A stretch of DNA of 64,000 nucleotides from Phycisphaeraceae bacterium. GTDB lineage: Bacteria; Planctomycetota; Phycisphaerae; Phycisphaerales; Phycisphaeraceae. The notes beneath the pieces were generated by a model, which saw only the letters and a list, made by a program, of their open reading frames with translations, searched no databases and had not been told where the DNA came from. Both the position numbers and the translations under genes were made by a program. Positions within the stretch are counted from its first letter, which is position 1. Each line of letters begins with the position of its first letter. The DNA lies in contig JAJDCS010000029.1 of NCBI GenBank assembly GCA_029260715.1, forward strand, positions 1 through 64,000, given 5' to 3'. This document shows, one piece after another, positions 17,173 through 25,430 of this stretch.

Positions 17173-18360
17173 TTAAGGCGATCCCACCAGCTCCGCGTTG
17201 CTGGAGAAGCGTTCGAGGGCTTTGAGTAGCTGCTCGGCTTGCGTCACGGGCGGCATGGTCAACAGCCTGCGGCGCAGCGCCGACATGGTTTGCATCTCAT
17301 GTGGGGTCAGCAGCCGTTCTTCTTTGCGTGTTCCCGATGCGGCCAGGTTGATCGCGGGGAACACGCGGTGTTCGGCGACCTTGCGGTCGAGGATGAGTTC
17401 CATATTGCCGGTGCCCTTGAACTCTTCGAAGATCACCTGATCGCCGCGGCTTCCGGTGTCGACAAGGGCGGTGGCGATGATGGTCAGCGAGCCGCCCTCT
17501 TCGAACTTGCGTGCGGCGCCGAAGAGTTGTTTGGGTATGGCCATCGCGCTGGCGTCGAGCCCGCCCGAGAGCGTGCGCCCCGACGACGCCTGGCCCGGCG
17601 CGGTGTTGAACGCACGGCCGATGCGGGTCAGCGAGTCGAGGAGGATCACCACGTCTTTGCCGGACTCGGCCATGCGCTTGGCACGCTCGATGGCCAGGAT
17701 CGCCAGCTTGACGTGACGGTCGGGTGTGTGGTCGTTGGAGCTGGCCAGCACCTTGCAAGGGGTGTTTCGGCGGAAGTCGGTGACTTCTTCTGGGCGTTCG
17801 TCGATCAGCAGGGCTGTGACTTCGATGTCGGGGTGGTTGTGGTGCAGGCCCAGAGCGATGTTGTGTAGCAGCGTGGTCTTGCCCGCCTTGGGCGGCGACA
17901 CGATCATGCCGCGCTGCCCGTACCCGATGGGGCAGAACAGGTCGATCAGCCTGCACGACGGCGGGCAGCCGGGGTATTCCAGCGTCAGGCGTGGCGCGGG
18001 GTCGATCGTGGTGAGGTCTTCAAACTTTCGGCTGTCTTTGTATTCGCCTGGGTCCGATCCTTCGATCTTGACCACGCCCCGCACCCAAGGCGCGTTGGGG
18101 GCGATGTCGCTGACCTTGTTCTTTTTATTTTTATTTTTTTTGTACTTGCCTCTTTGGGGCGCCCGCTGGTGGTTGTGCCCGTTGCCTTTGGGCTTACCAA
18201 GTTCAACTTCCAGTTCCAAGCCCGGCCGCAGGTGGTAGCGTTGAATGAGTTCGGGCGGCACGACGGGGTCAACGGGCAATGACACCAGCGTCTGGTCCAT
18301 GATGCGCAGCCGCCCGGGCGATTTGTTCGAGAACTCTAGAATCCCGACGTGTGAATGCAT
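17173..18360 (-). CDS. rho: Transcription termination factor Rho
   Basis: 395 residues from the ATG at 18360, which has AGGAT 9 bases upstream; an ATG 36 bases earlier is less likely. RNA-dependent ATPase/translocase that ends transcription. The motor domain is standard: SPPKAGKTTLLHNIA (Walker A), LLIDERPEEVTDF, LLDSLTRIGRAFN and GGSLTIIATALVDTGSRGD. The N-terminal half is odd: it starts directly with GILEF, lacks the usual N-terminal helical domain, shows SPGRLR where the RNA-binding fold normally has GFGFLR, and contains a Lys/Asn-rich insert (KYKKNKNKKNK) encoded by an A-rich tract. Confidence 0.94.
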   Translation of the reverse strand: MHSHVGILEFSNKSPGRLRIMDQTLVSLPVDPVVPPELIQRYHLRPGLELEVELGKPKGNGHNHQRAPQRGKYKKNKNKKNKVSDIAPNAPWVRGVVKIEGSDPGEYKDSRKFEDLTTIDPAPRLTLEYPGCPPSCRLIDLFCPIGYGQRGMIVSPPKAGKTTLLHNIALGLHHNHPDIEVTALLIDERPEEVTDFRRNTPCKVLASSNDHTPDRHVKLAILAIERAKRMAESGKDVVILLDSLTRIGRAFNTAPGQASSGRTLSGGLDASAMAIPKQLFGAARKFEEGGSLTIIATALVDTGSRGDQVIFEEFKGTGNMELILDRKVAEHRVFPAINLAASGTRKEERLLTPHEMQTMSALRRRLLTMPPVTQAEQLLKALERFSSNAELVGSP

Positions 18361-18982
18361 TATTAAAAAATCCTGCGTCGTGCTGCTTGGCCCCATGCGA
18401 CCCCTATGGATCGCCCGGTTCCACGCGGACTCACGAACGGTGTAATTGCCCGCCGTACGGCTTTAGATGTCAGCCGCAGCCTTACAACCTCATATCAGAC
18501 CCGGAAACCACTCGGGCTTGGCGATAGGGCAACGGCAGATGAAGTCCAGCGGCTCGGCGCCGCTGTTATCCGTCACTGGTTCCCCCGTATCGGCCGCTTT
18601 TTTTTCTAAAACCCTCCAAGCCATCAGGCCGGCTACGGCTTTTGAAAAGTGCGCCCCCGGGATTTTAGAAAGCCTTGCGACACGCGCCCGGGTTGCCCCG
18701 CTTGATCCACCAACATCGCTACGACATCGGTGGCGGCTTCGCATTGACAAAACTGGCGTTAGCTTTTCTTACCCTCGCTATTCAGCGATCTTTAGAAACC
18801 CGGCCCGCCTCAGGGCGGCCGCCGCGGTGATAATCGGATCTTGTTAGATGACAGAAGCGAATGTGCTTTTCCCGACCAAGTCCAGCCAGGCAACACCCCT
18901 GTTTTACTCTTTTCGGCTCTTTTGATCAAGGCCTATTTAAAAAAATTATAAATAAGCCGATTCCGGACGCTCCGGTATTATC
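18361..18982. other. 622-bp gap without a convincing gene
   Basis: Holds the rho 5' region (18361-18480) and, beyond it, overlapping short open frames on both strands with no family match; one on the minus strand at 18490-18750 ends in a Cys/Pro-rich stretch and could be a decayed gene end. The part next to the GH57 gene is AT-rich. Confidence 0.4.
18930..18975 (-). terminator. Possible terminator of the GH57 gene
   Basis: Just after the GH57 stop codon, on the minus strand, a CCGGA/TCCGG hairpin (18963-18975) is followed by a 10-bp AT-rich hairpin (arms 18930-18939 and 18949-18958, one G-U pair) whose loop is T-rich. The arrangement is not the classic stem plus T-run. Confidence 0.35.
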
Positions 18983-20692
18983 TTAGGTGTCCCACCAGCT
19001 CAGGTCCACCGTGGGGAAGATCACGTCGTGGATATCGGCGTCTTGGATCTCGAACCGCTCAACTTCGTTGAGTTGGCCCAGGTACCGTGAGTTGGCAGCC
19101 ACCTTCTCGGCCAGGTCGGCCAGGTTCTCGAACCGCGACACGTGCTGCATGAACCGCTTGATGCCGTAATCCACCGCCTGGCCGCGACGGATGACAAACG
19201 CCCAGTCGCTGGCCTGCATCAGCAGCAGCTCCCGCCCCGCCTTTTCCAGCAACTGGTGGACCTGCTTGTCTTGTCGCCAAGGCAGGTTGTACGTCAGCTT
19301 GCCGAAGATGCTCTCGCAGCGGTACTCGATCTCCCACATCCAGTTGACCTGCTCGTTGGTCCAGACGCGGTGGTCGCCCTCCTCGCCCCAAGACCCCTCG
19401 GGCAGCGCGGCGACCTTGTCCACGAAGTGGTTATCCATGAACCGCTGGGGGGTGGACAGCTCGACCTCCGGGTCGGCGTTGAGCGTCAGCAACACGTCTC
19501 GCAGGAACGTTGGGCCCTCGAACCACCAGTGCCCGAATAACTCGGCGTCGAAGCAGGCGGTGATGACGCCGTATCGCGCCGTCTGCTGGCGGTGCTCACG
19601 CAGCCGGTGCTTGATGTGGTTGCAGAAATGCGTGACGTGCTGGTGAATCTTCGCGGGCACGTCGTCGGGGTAGTACAGGTGTTTGTCGCCCAGGCCTGCC
19701 TTGGGGCTGGTAATCTTCCAGTACCTCAGGCCGCGACGCGGGCTCCATTTTTTGTGGAACTCGAGGTACTCGCCGGCTGCGGGGTAGCCGATCGTGCCGG
19801 ACCAGACCTTCTGGCAGACATCGGCGTCGCGTGCGAAGGCGGTGGCGCGGGCCAACCCGCTGCCGTCGCTGTTGACCCCGTGCGGTTCGAGCAGGCTTCG
19901 CCAGCCACGGCTGGGGTATTGCTTGGCTTCGTCCCAGTTGACTTTCCACCACTGCCCGTCGTTGAAGACCTGCTCGCTGCGGCAGTTTTGGATCAGGTGG
20001 CTCTCGACAAAGAAGTGCGTCAGTCCTTCGTCTGCGATCAGGTGCTCGATACCGGGGCGGTTGCGCGCGCCGCCCCAGACGATGGGTGGAGCCCAGTGCC
20101 CCGACGGGCGGTAAGCGCACTCGGGCAGCCATATCCCCGTGGGCCGGATGCCTAGGATTCGCCGCGTGCTGGCGATGCCCGCGCGGATCTGCGCGCGGAT
20201 GCTGGCGTCCTCCAGCAACAGCGGCAGGTAGCCGTGCGTCGCGCACGAGGTAAGGATTTCGATGTGACCGCTTTGTGCGAGTTGGGCGTAGGCGGCGGGT
20301 ATGTCGCGGTTCTTGGCGTGGAACTGCTCGCGCAGTTTTTCGTACCAACCCTCCCACCGCTGTGCCAGGTGGGCCATGTGCCCGTTGCCGACCTGATCAA
20401 ACTCGGTGCGGTCGGCTTGTGCGCGGTCGATGCGGTCGTCGAGGTAGCGGTCGAATCCGTCTTTGAAGACGTCGTGTGCCAGTTGTTCCAATAGCACGGG
20501 GGTTAGGCCGACGGTCAGGCGGGGGTTGCCGTTGAGGAACACACACTCCTCGATCATGGCCAATAGAGGCAGGTACGTCTCGGCCGCCGCTTCGTAGAGC
20601 CAGTCCTCGCCGTGGGGCCACGTCCCGTGACGCAGCACATACGGCAAATGCCCGTGCAGGACCAGGCAGAAGCTGCCTAAAGGCTCACTCAT
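18983..20692 (-). CDS. GH57 family 1,4-alpha-glucan branching enzyme-like protein
   Basis: 569 residues, near the usual length for AmyC-type GH57 (about 520-570). The start LVLHGHLPYV is the first GH57 conserved region; GIWLPECAYRP contains the nucleophile Glu; ACFDAELFGHWWFEG contains the acid/base Asp. A C-terminal helical domain with many aromatic residues (WSWGEEGDHRVW, QVNWMWEIE) completes the branching-enzyme layout. It forms alpha-1,6 branches in glycogen-type glucan in the cytoplasm. No other glycogen genes are in view. The ORF is preceded by a repeat-bearing divergent region shared with murC. Confidence 0.9.
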   Translation of the reverse strand: MSEPLGSFCLVLHGHLPYVLRHGTWPHGEDWLYEAAAETYLPLLAMIEECVFLNGNPRLTVGLTPVLLEQLAHDVFKDGFDRYLDDRIDRAQADRTEFDQVGNGHMAHLAQRWEGWYEKLREQFHAKNRDIPAAYAQLAQSGHIEILTSCATHGYLPLLLEDASIRAQIRAGIASTRRILGIRPTGIWLPECAYRPSGHWAPPIVWGGARNRPGIEHLIADEGLTHFFVESHLIQNCRSEQVFNDGQWWKVNWDEAKQYPSRGWRSLLEPHGVNSDGSGLARATAFARDADVCQKVWSGTIGYPAAGEYLEFHKKWSPRRGLRYWKITSPKAGLGDKHLYYPDDVPAKIHQHVTHFCNHIKHRLREHRQQTARYGVITACFDAELFGHWWFEGPTFLRDVLLTLNADPEVELSTPQRFMDNHFVDKVAALPEGSWGEEGDHRVWTNEQVNWMWEIEYRCESIFGKLTYNLPWRQDKQVHQLLEKAGRELLLMQASDWAFVIRRGQAVDYGIKRFMQHVSRFENLADLAEKVAANSRYLGQLNEVERFEIQDADIHDVIFPTVDLSWWDT

Positions 20693-20780
20693 AACCGCCT
20701 ATGGTAGCCGTATTCACGCCCCACGGCACACACCCTGTATGAAAGCGGGCATGGCGGTGGTACGATTGGATATGCGTCCG

Positions 20781-20807
20781 CTACGAGCCGCGACCGTAAG
20801 GGAGCGG
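20781..20807 (-). repeat. Copy 2 of the dispersed 25-bp repeat, inverted
   Basis: Reverse complement reads CCGCTCCCTTACGGTCGC then GGCTCGTAG. It is oriented opposite to the copy at 20948-20974, with 140 bases between them, all in the 320-bp GH57-murC gap (20693-21012). Confidence 0.8.
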
Positions 20808-20861
20808 TACGCCTGGCGGTGGCGCCCGGCCCATAAAGATAGTCGCCTCGCAATAAACGAT

Positions 20862-20892
20862 TTGAAAGACACTTTGGATCAGCGGGTATAAG
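20862..20892 (+). promoter_or_regulatory. Possible promoter of murC
   Basis: TTGAAA at 20862-20867 and TATAAG at 20887-20892, spacer 19. It lies between the two inverted repeat copies and would give a leader of about 115 nt that includes the downstream copy. Confidence 0.4.
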
Positions 20893-20947
20893 AAAATGCG
20901 CACTCACCGCCAGCCAGACTCCGCAATACTCGACAGCACCATCCGGC

Positions 20948-20974
20948 CCGCTCCCTTACGGCCGCGGCTCGTAG
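20948..20974 (+). repeat. Copy 3 of the dispersed 25-bp repeat
   Basis: CCGCTCCCTTACGGCCGC then GGCTCGTAG, facing the inverted copy at 20781-20807. It ends 38 bases before the murC start codon. Confidence 0.8.
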
Positions 20975-21012
20975 CGAACGATTTTATGATCCGTTAGGCA
21001 GGACGCCGTACT

Positions 21013-22506
21013 ATGACCGCCCCCCCCACAGCGAAACCAGCGCGGCAGCCCGTGGTCATCACCGCCGAACCATCACCCGCGTCGCTTCAAGGCAAACGGT
21101 TGCACTTCGTGGGCATCGGCGGCTGCGGCATGTCGGGCTTGGCCAAATTAGCGATGCAAGCCGGCGCAGCCTGCTCCGGCAGCGACATCGCCGCCACCCC
21201 CATCACCGACGCGCTCGACCAAGCGGGCATCGCAGTGACACTTGAGCAATCCGCCCAAAGCGTGCCCGACCCGTGCGACCTAGTGATCGCTTCGGCAGCT
21301 ATCAACCCGCAGCACCCGGAGATGGTCGAAGCGAACCGGCGCGGCGTGCCGGTGATCAAGTACGCCCAGATGCTCGGCAGGCTTATGGCTGGTCGCACCG
21401 GCGTCGCCATCGCCGGCACCCACGGCAAGTCCACCACCGCGTCGATGCTCGCGCACACGCTGATCGCCTGCGGCCTAGACACGTCGTTTATCATCGGCGC
21501 CACGTGCAAACAAATCGGCGGCGGGTCGCGCACGGGCGCAGCCAACGCGCCGCTGATCGCCGAGGCCTGTGAGTTCGACCGGTCGTTTCATCACCTTCAC
21601 CCCACGCACGCGGTCATTCTCAATGTCGAGGAAGACCACCTGGATATTTATGGCTCGATCGACGCGGTGGTCGAGGCGTTTGGCGTATTCGCCAAGCTGT
21701 TGCCCAAGCACGGGTCGCTGTTGATCAACCACGAGATGGCCCACCGTTTGGCGATCACCGCGGGGCTGGACTGCCCGGTTGAGACGATCGGCTTCGCCCC
21801 GCAAGCGGACTGGCGCATTGAAGTCGAGCCTTCCGACACTACCGGGCAAAACCAAGGCCGTGAAACGGTACGCCTGCACTACCACGGCAAGCCCGTGGCC
21901 GTGTGGCAGGCTGCCATACCCGGTGAGCATATGGCCTACAACGCCGCCGCCGCCGCCGTCACCGCCCACCGTTTGGGCGCGGCATGGGGTGGCGTTGCTC
22001 AAGCGTTGGCCGCGTTCCAAGGCTTGGACCGGCGCATGCAGTGCCTCGGTGTGCGTCCGCTCAACGGCGCGGGTCAAGACGGCCGGGGCGTTACCGTTCT
22101 CGACGACTACGGCCACCACCCCACCGAGATCGACACCACGCTGCGTGCCCTGCGTCGCCACTACAAGCCCAAGCGTTTGATCTGCGTGTTCCAGCCTCAC
22201 CAGCACAGCCGCACGCGGTTTCTGATGGAGCAGTTCGCCGCCAGCTTCAGCCAGGCCGACATCGTCATCGTCCCGCATATTTATTTTGTTCGCGACAGCG
22301 AGGTGGAGCGTCACGCCGTCAGCGCCGCCGACCTTGTCGACCGACTCCGCCAACGCGGCACCCAAGCGTTACACGTCTACCCGTTCGAGGCGATCGTTGA
22401 GCAGCTAGAGGTCATCGCCCAGCCCGGCGATTTGCTGGTGACGATGGGCGCGGGAGACGTGTGGAAAGTAGCCCGGCGGTTCTTGGAAAACGCTTCAGTA
22501 ATGTGA
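21013..22506 (+). CDS. murC: UDP-N-acetylmuramate--L-alanine ligase
   Basis: 497 residues. Adds L-alanine to UDP-MurNAc, the first stem-peptide step in the cytoplasm. HFVGIGGCGMSGLA is the N-terminal UDP-binding loop, AIAGTHGKSTTASML the ATP-binding P-loop, NVEEDHLDIYGS and VLDDYGHHPTEI the MurC-type signatures, and FQPHQHSRTRFL lies in the C-terminal domain. It stands alone, not in a mur/fts operon. With dapB and the wall hydrolases it shows that this organism makes peptidoglycan. Convergent with the beta-propeller PEP-CTERM gene. Confidence 0.96.
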   Translation: MTAPPTAKPARQPVVITAEPSPASLQGKRLHFVGIGGCGMSGLAKLAMQAGAACSGSDIAATPITDALDQAGIAVTLEQSAQSVPDPCDLVIASAAINPQHPEMVEANRRGVPVIKYAQMLGRLMAGRTGVAIAGTHGKSTTASMLAHTLIACGLDTSFIIGATCKQIGGGSRTGAANAPLIAEACEFDRSFHHLHPTHAVILNVEEDHLDIYGSIDAVVEAFGVFAKLLPKHGSLLINHEMAHRLAITAGLDCPVETIGFAPQADWRIEVEPSDTTGQNQGRETVRLHYHGKPVAVWQAAIPGEHMAYNAAAAAVTAHRLGAAWGGVAQALAAFQGLDRRMQCLGVRPLNGAGQDGRGVTVLDDYGHHPTEIDTTLRALRRHYKPKRLICVFQPHQHSRTRFLMEQFAASFSQADIVIVPHIYFVRDSEVERHAVSAADLVDRLRQRGTQALHVYPFEAIVEQLEVIAQPGDLLVTMGAGDVWKVARRFLENASVM

Positions 22507-22521
22507 AATTGGTGTAAGCGA

Positions 22522-23796
22522 TCAGCGCCGACGCCTAGTCTGCATCGCAAACAACCCCCCCACCGCCAGCAAGCCCGCCGTCCCCGGCTCGGGCACGTCG
22601 AACAGATACGCGGACCCGATCTCCAAGCCATTGCCGTCGGTCAGCGCGCCGATGATCGCGGTGCCGCCGGTGATGGCGACGGCGTTGCCGAAGGCGTCGC
22701 CGTTGGCTGCGTCGCGTGCTTTTAGCTTGGCGAGTTGTTGGCCTGTGGTCAGGTCGAAGAAGTACGCCGCCCCGGAAAAGTCGCCCCTCTCGTCGTCGCC
22801 GATGGCGCCGACGATCGCGATGTTGCCGTTGATCCCCACCGACCATCCGAACCGGTCGGCGGCGTTGGCATCGCCGGCGGTGAGCTTGAACAGTTGTTGG
22901 CCGGTGGCCACGTCGAACACATACACAGCCCCCGCGTCTTGGCCGCCGTCGTCGTCGAGGTACGCACCCACCACAGCCAATCCGCCGTCCACGGCCACCG
23001 CCGCGCCGAAGAAGTCGTTCGCCCCGCCGTCGTCAGATGTCAGCTTGTGCATCAACCGCCCCGTGGCTGTCTCGTACACGTAAGCAGCGCCGGCGTTTGA
23101 GCCCAGGTCGTCGTCGAAGTGCGCCCCGACAATCGCCGCGTTTCCGCCGACCGCCGCCGCGAACCCGAACAGGTCGTCTTTGGGCGTGGCGCTGCCGTTG
23201 GTGAGCTTGTGCAACTGCCGGCCGGTGGTGACGTCGAACAGGTAGGCTGCGCCCGACAGCACACCGGGCGCTTGGTCGGCACGTGCGCTGACGATGGCGG
23301 TGTTGCCGCTGATACCCACGGAGAAGCCGAACCGTGCGAACGCCCTGGCGTCGTCGGCGATCAGCGTGCCCACCCGCTGACCCGTGACCGTGTCGTACAC
23401 ATACACCGCGCCCGAGTCCCTGCCCGTGCCGTCTTCCTGGGGCACGCCGACGACCAAGCGTTTGCCGCTGACCGCGACGGCTTGGCCGAACCCATCGCCG
23501 TCGGTTGGGTCTGTCGCGGTCAGCTTGTGCAGCTGCTGGCCGGTCGCCACGTCGAATACGTACACCGCGCCGAAGTCGGAGTCTTCTTTCGCGCCGTCGT
23601 GCAGGGCAGCGCCGACCACGGCTGTTTGGCCGCTGATGCCCACCGCGTTGCCGAACTGATCGAACGCCTGCACGTCGTCGCCGTTGAGTTTGTGTGTCTG
23701 TAGAAATTCGGCGGCGGCGGGCGTTGCCGTGCTTAGCCACACCGCTACCAATAACACTGACACGAACGATGGACGCAAAACAAGTACGGGTATCAT
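22522..23796 (-). CDS. Seven-repeat FG-GAP-like beta-propeller PEP-CTERM protein
   Basis: 424 residues from the ATG at 23796, five bases after GGGAG. Signal peptide to about residue 28 (AAA/EF). Seven copies of a ~50-residue repeat each contain FGxxVxIxGxxAIVGA followed by GAAYVFDxxTGQQLxKL, which predicts a seven-bladed propeller; D-rich turns (for example DDDGGQD) suggest calcium sites as in FG-GAP/integrin repeats. The end VPEPGTAGLLAVGGLFAM plus RRRR is a PEP-CTERM tail. Probably an exported, exosortase-processed surface protein of binding function; no enzyme motif. The gene is the third PEP-CTERM member in the window. Confidence 0.85.
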   Translation of the reverse strand: MIPVLVLRPSFVSVLLVAVWLSTATPAAAEFLQTHKLNGDDVQAFDQFGNAVGISGQTAVVGAALHDGAKEDSDFGAVYVFDVATGQQLHKLTATDPTDGDGFGQAVAVSGKRLVVGVPQEDGTGRDSGAVYVYDTVTGQRVGTLIADDARAFARFGFSVGISGNTAIVSARADQAPGVLSGAAYLFDVTTGRQLHKLTNGSATPKDDLFGFAAAVGGNAAIVGAHFDDDLGSNAGAAYVYETATGRLMHKLTSDDGGANDFFGAAVAVDGGLAVVGAYLDDDGGQDAGAVYVFDVATGQQLFKLTAGDANAADRFGWSVGINGNIAIVGAIGDDERGDFSGAAYFFDLTTGQQLAKLKARDAANGDAFGNAVAITGGTAIIGALTDGNGLEIGSAYLFDVPEPGTAGLLAVGGLFAMQTRRRR

Positions 23797-23828
23797 TTTT
23801 TCTCCCAAACGTGTAAGGCTGATTGTGG

Positions 23829-23915
23829 GTTATTGACGTGGCGTAAGGCCGGCTTAGGGGCGCTCTAGTTCGTTAGCCCCGTCACGTTTTTGCCACGTGG
23901 GCATACGTCAATAAC
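23829..23915. repeat. 87-bp hairpin element with 11-bp inverted ends
   Basis: GTTATTGACGT (23829-23839) is perfectly inverted at 23905-23915. Inside, ACGTGGC/GCCACGT and GGGGC/GCCCC are also inverted. It occupies the 378-bp gap (23797-24174) between the propeller gene and parA and may be a mobile miniature element or a leader RNA structure. The rest of the gap shows no gene. Confidence 0.6.
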
Positions 23916-24174
23916 GGTCGTGGCCGATCGTCCGCCGACCGCCGGTAACACAGCGCTCTCCGCTCCCGTGTCTATTTACCAGCAAGATTGTTCCAAGCGC
24001 ATGTTTTACGGCATGCGCGCTGAGGGACAGCCATGTATTTTACCGTCCCGCTCAAGCTACACAAGAGGTTATCTAAAAAACCAACGCGTGTAGGCCGCCT
24101 CACGGCTGATCGCCGTAAGCCTTGCCTCATACGCACCGGCGGGCGGTACGGTTCTTTAGGATTTCCCTGCCCGC

Positions 24175-25188
24175 TCATCCCGCGTGTTGGCGTTGGTGGA
24201 TCAAGGCTTTAGCTAAATCGAGGTAGTCGCCCGCGCCGGGGCACTGGGGCGCGTAATCGAAGATGGTCTTGCCGAAGCTGGGACACTCGGCGAGCTTGAT
24301 GTTGCGTCGTATCGGTGGCTGGAGGACCTGGGCGTGGCTCCACGGCACGTCCTGGGCACGAGCGCCCTCAAAGAACGCCTGTAAGTCTGACAGGATCTCA
24401 CCGGCCAGGATCGTCTGCGCATCGTGCATGCACAGGACGATGCCCGTGACGGTTAAGCCTGGGTTGACCGCCTGCTTGATCAGCGTGACGGTTTCGAGCA
24501 GCTTGCTGAGGCCCTGCAACGCCAGGAAGTGTGCCTGCATGGGCACGATCACCTCGTTAGCCATGGCCAGCGCGTTGATGGTCAACAGCCCCAGGCTTGG
24601 TGGGCAGTCGATCAGGACGTAATCAAACGCGGGCTTGCTGTCCGCGTCTGCCAGCAAGGGCGCGCATTTTTCCGCCAACACGCGCTGTGCCCGGCCGGCC
24701 GCCGCCAACGGCGCCAGCTCCGAGTCGATCCCCGCCAGGTTCACTTCCGCGGGCAACACGACGAGGTTCTGCCCCGCCTGCTGGGCGATGTCCAACGCTG
24801 AAACGCCGGGGTCGGTCAGCAGGTCGTAAACTGTTTTGTGGTTTGGTCCGGCCTCGATCCCTAGGTGCAGCGTCAGGTGGGCCTGGGGGTCCATATCGAT
24901 TAGCAGCACACGCTGCCCCGCCCGCGCCAGGGCTGCGCCGAGGTTGACCGTTGTGGTCGTCTTGCCGACCCCGCCTTTCTGGTTCACAAAAGCGATGTAC
25001 CGCGTGTCAGGCTGGCGCGGTCTGTGTGCAGGCGGCGGTTGGGGAGCCGTCGGGCGGGGGCCAACAGCTTCGGACGGGGCGGCTTGGACGTGCACGGGCG
25101 TACGCGGGGGCGGCGCAACCTCAGACGCTGATTTTGTGAGCGTCTGGGAGTCGCTGTCGGGGCTGGTCTTGTCTGCGGGGTCTATCAA
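24175..25188 (-). CDS. parA: ParA/Soj-type ATPase
   Basis: 337 residues. A Pro-rich, low-complexity ~65-residue N-terminus precedes a complete ParA ATPase: FVNQKGGVGKTTTTVNLGAAL (deviant Walker A with the signature Lys), VLLIDMDPQAHLTLHLG, VLIDCPPSLGLLTINAL and IVPMQAHFLALQGL. These ATPases segregate chromosomes, plasmids or protein clusters on the nucleoid. No parB lies on either side, and no parS-like palindrome was seen, so it may be an orphan acting on another cargo or a chromosomal ParA whose partner is elsewhere. It lies about 9 kb from dnaA. Confidence 0.85.
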   Translation of the reverse strand: MIDPADKTSPDSDSQTLTKSASEVAPPPRTPVHVQAAPSEAVGPRPTAPQPPPAHRPRQPDTRYIAFVNQKGGVGKTTTTVNLGAALARAGQRVLLIDMDPQAHLTLHLGIEAGPNHKTVYDLLTDPGVSALDIAQQAGQNLVVLPAEVNLAGIDSELAPLAAAGRAQRVLAEKCAPLLADADSKPAFDYVLIDCPPSLGLLTINALAMANEVIVPMQAHFLALQGLSKLLETVTLIKQAVNPGLTVTGIVLCMHDAQTILAGEILSDLQAFFEGARAQDVPWSHAQVLQPPIRRNIKLAECPSFGKTIFDYAPQCPGAGDYLDLAKALIHQRQHAG

Positions 25189-25430
25189 CGGCGACGCCTC
25201 CTTGCGCCTTTTTACGCCCTTCTGGGTCAGGCTAACGCGGGTTTTAGTATATCAATCGCAGCCAAACCGGCAGAGCCGGCCTAATTGGCCCGGGGCCACG
25301 TCCCAATAACTAATGAAAAATCTTTTTGCACACCTATAGATTTTTACAAAATCAGAGGTATGATCATCGCGTTTGCATGCAGCCCCGCTTGTGGCGGGGT
25401 GACGGTTTCCCTCCTGGGACACAACCCTGT

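Noticed and set aside
18467-18847. Plus-strand frame of 126 codons in the rho-GH57 gap
   Set aside because: No ribosome-binding site, no recognisable domain and overlapping frames on the other strand.
21475-22365. Minus-strand frame of 296 codons
   Set aside because: Antisense of murC; His/Arg/Val-biased shadow sequence.
25381-25401. CCCCGC/GCGGGG hairpin before the DUF2156-GNAT gene
   Set aside because: No T-run and too short to call an attenuator or terminator.
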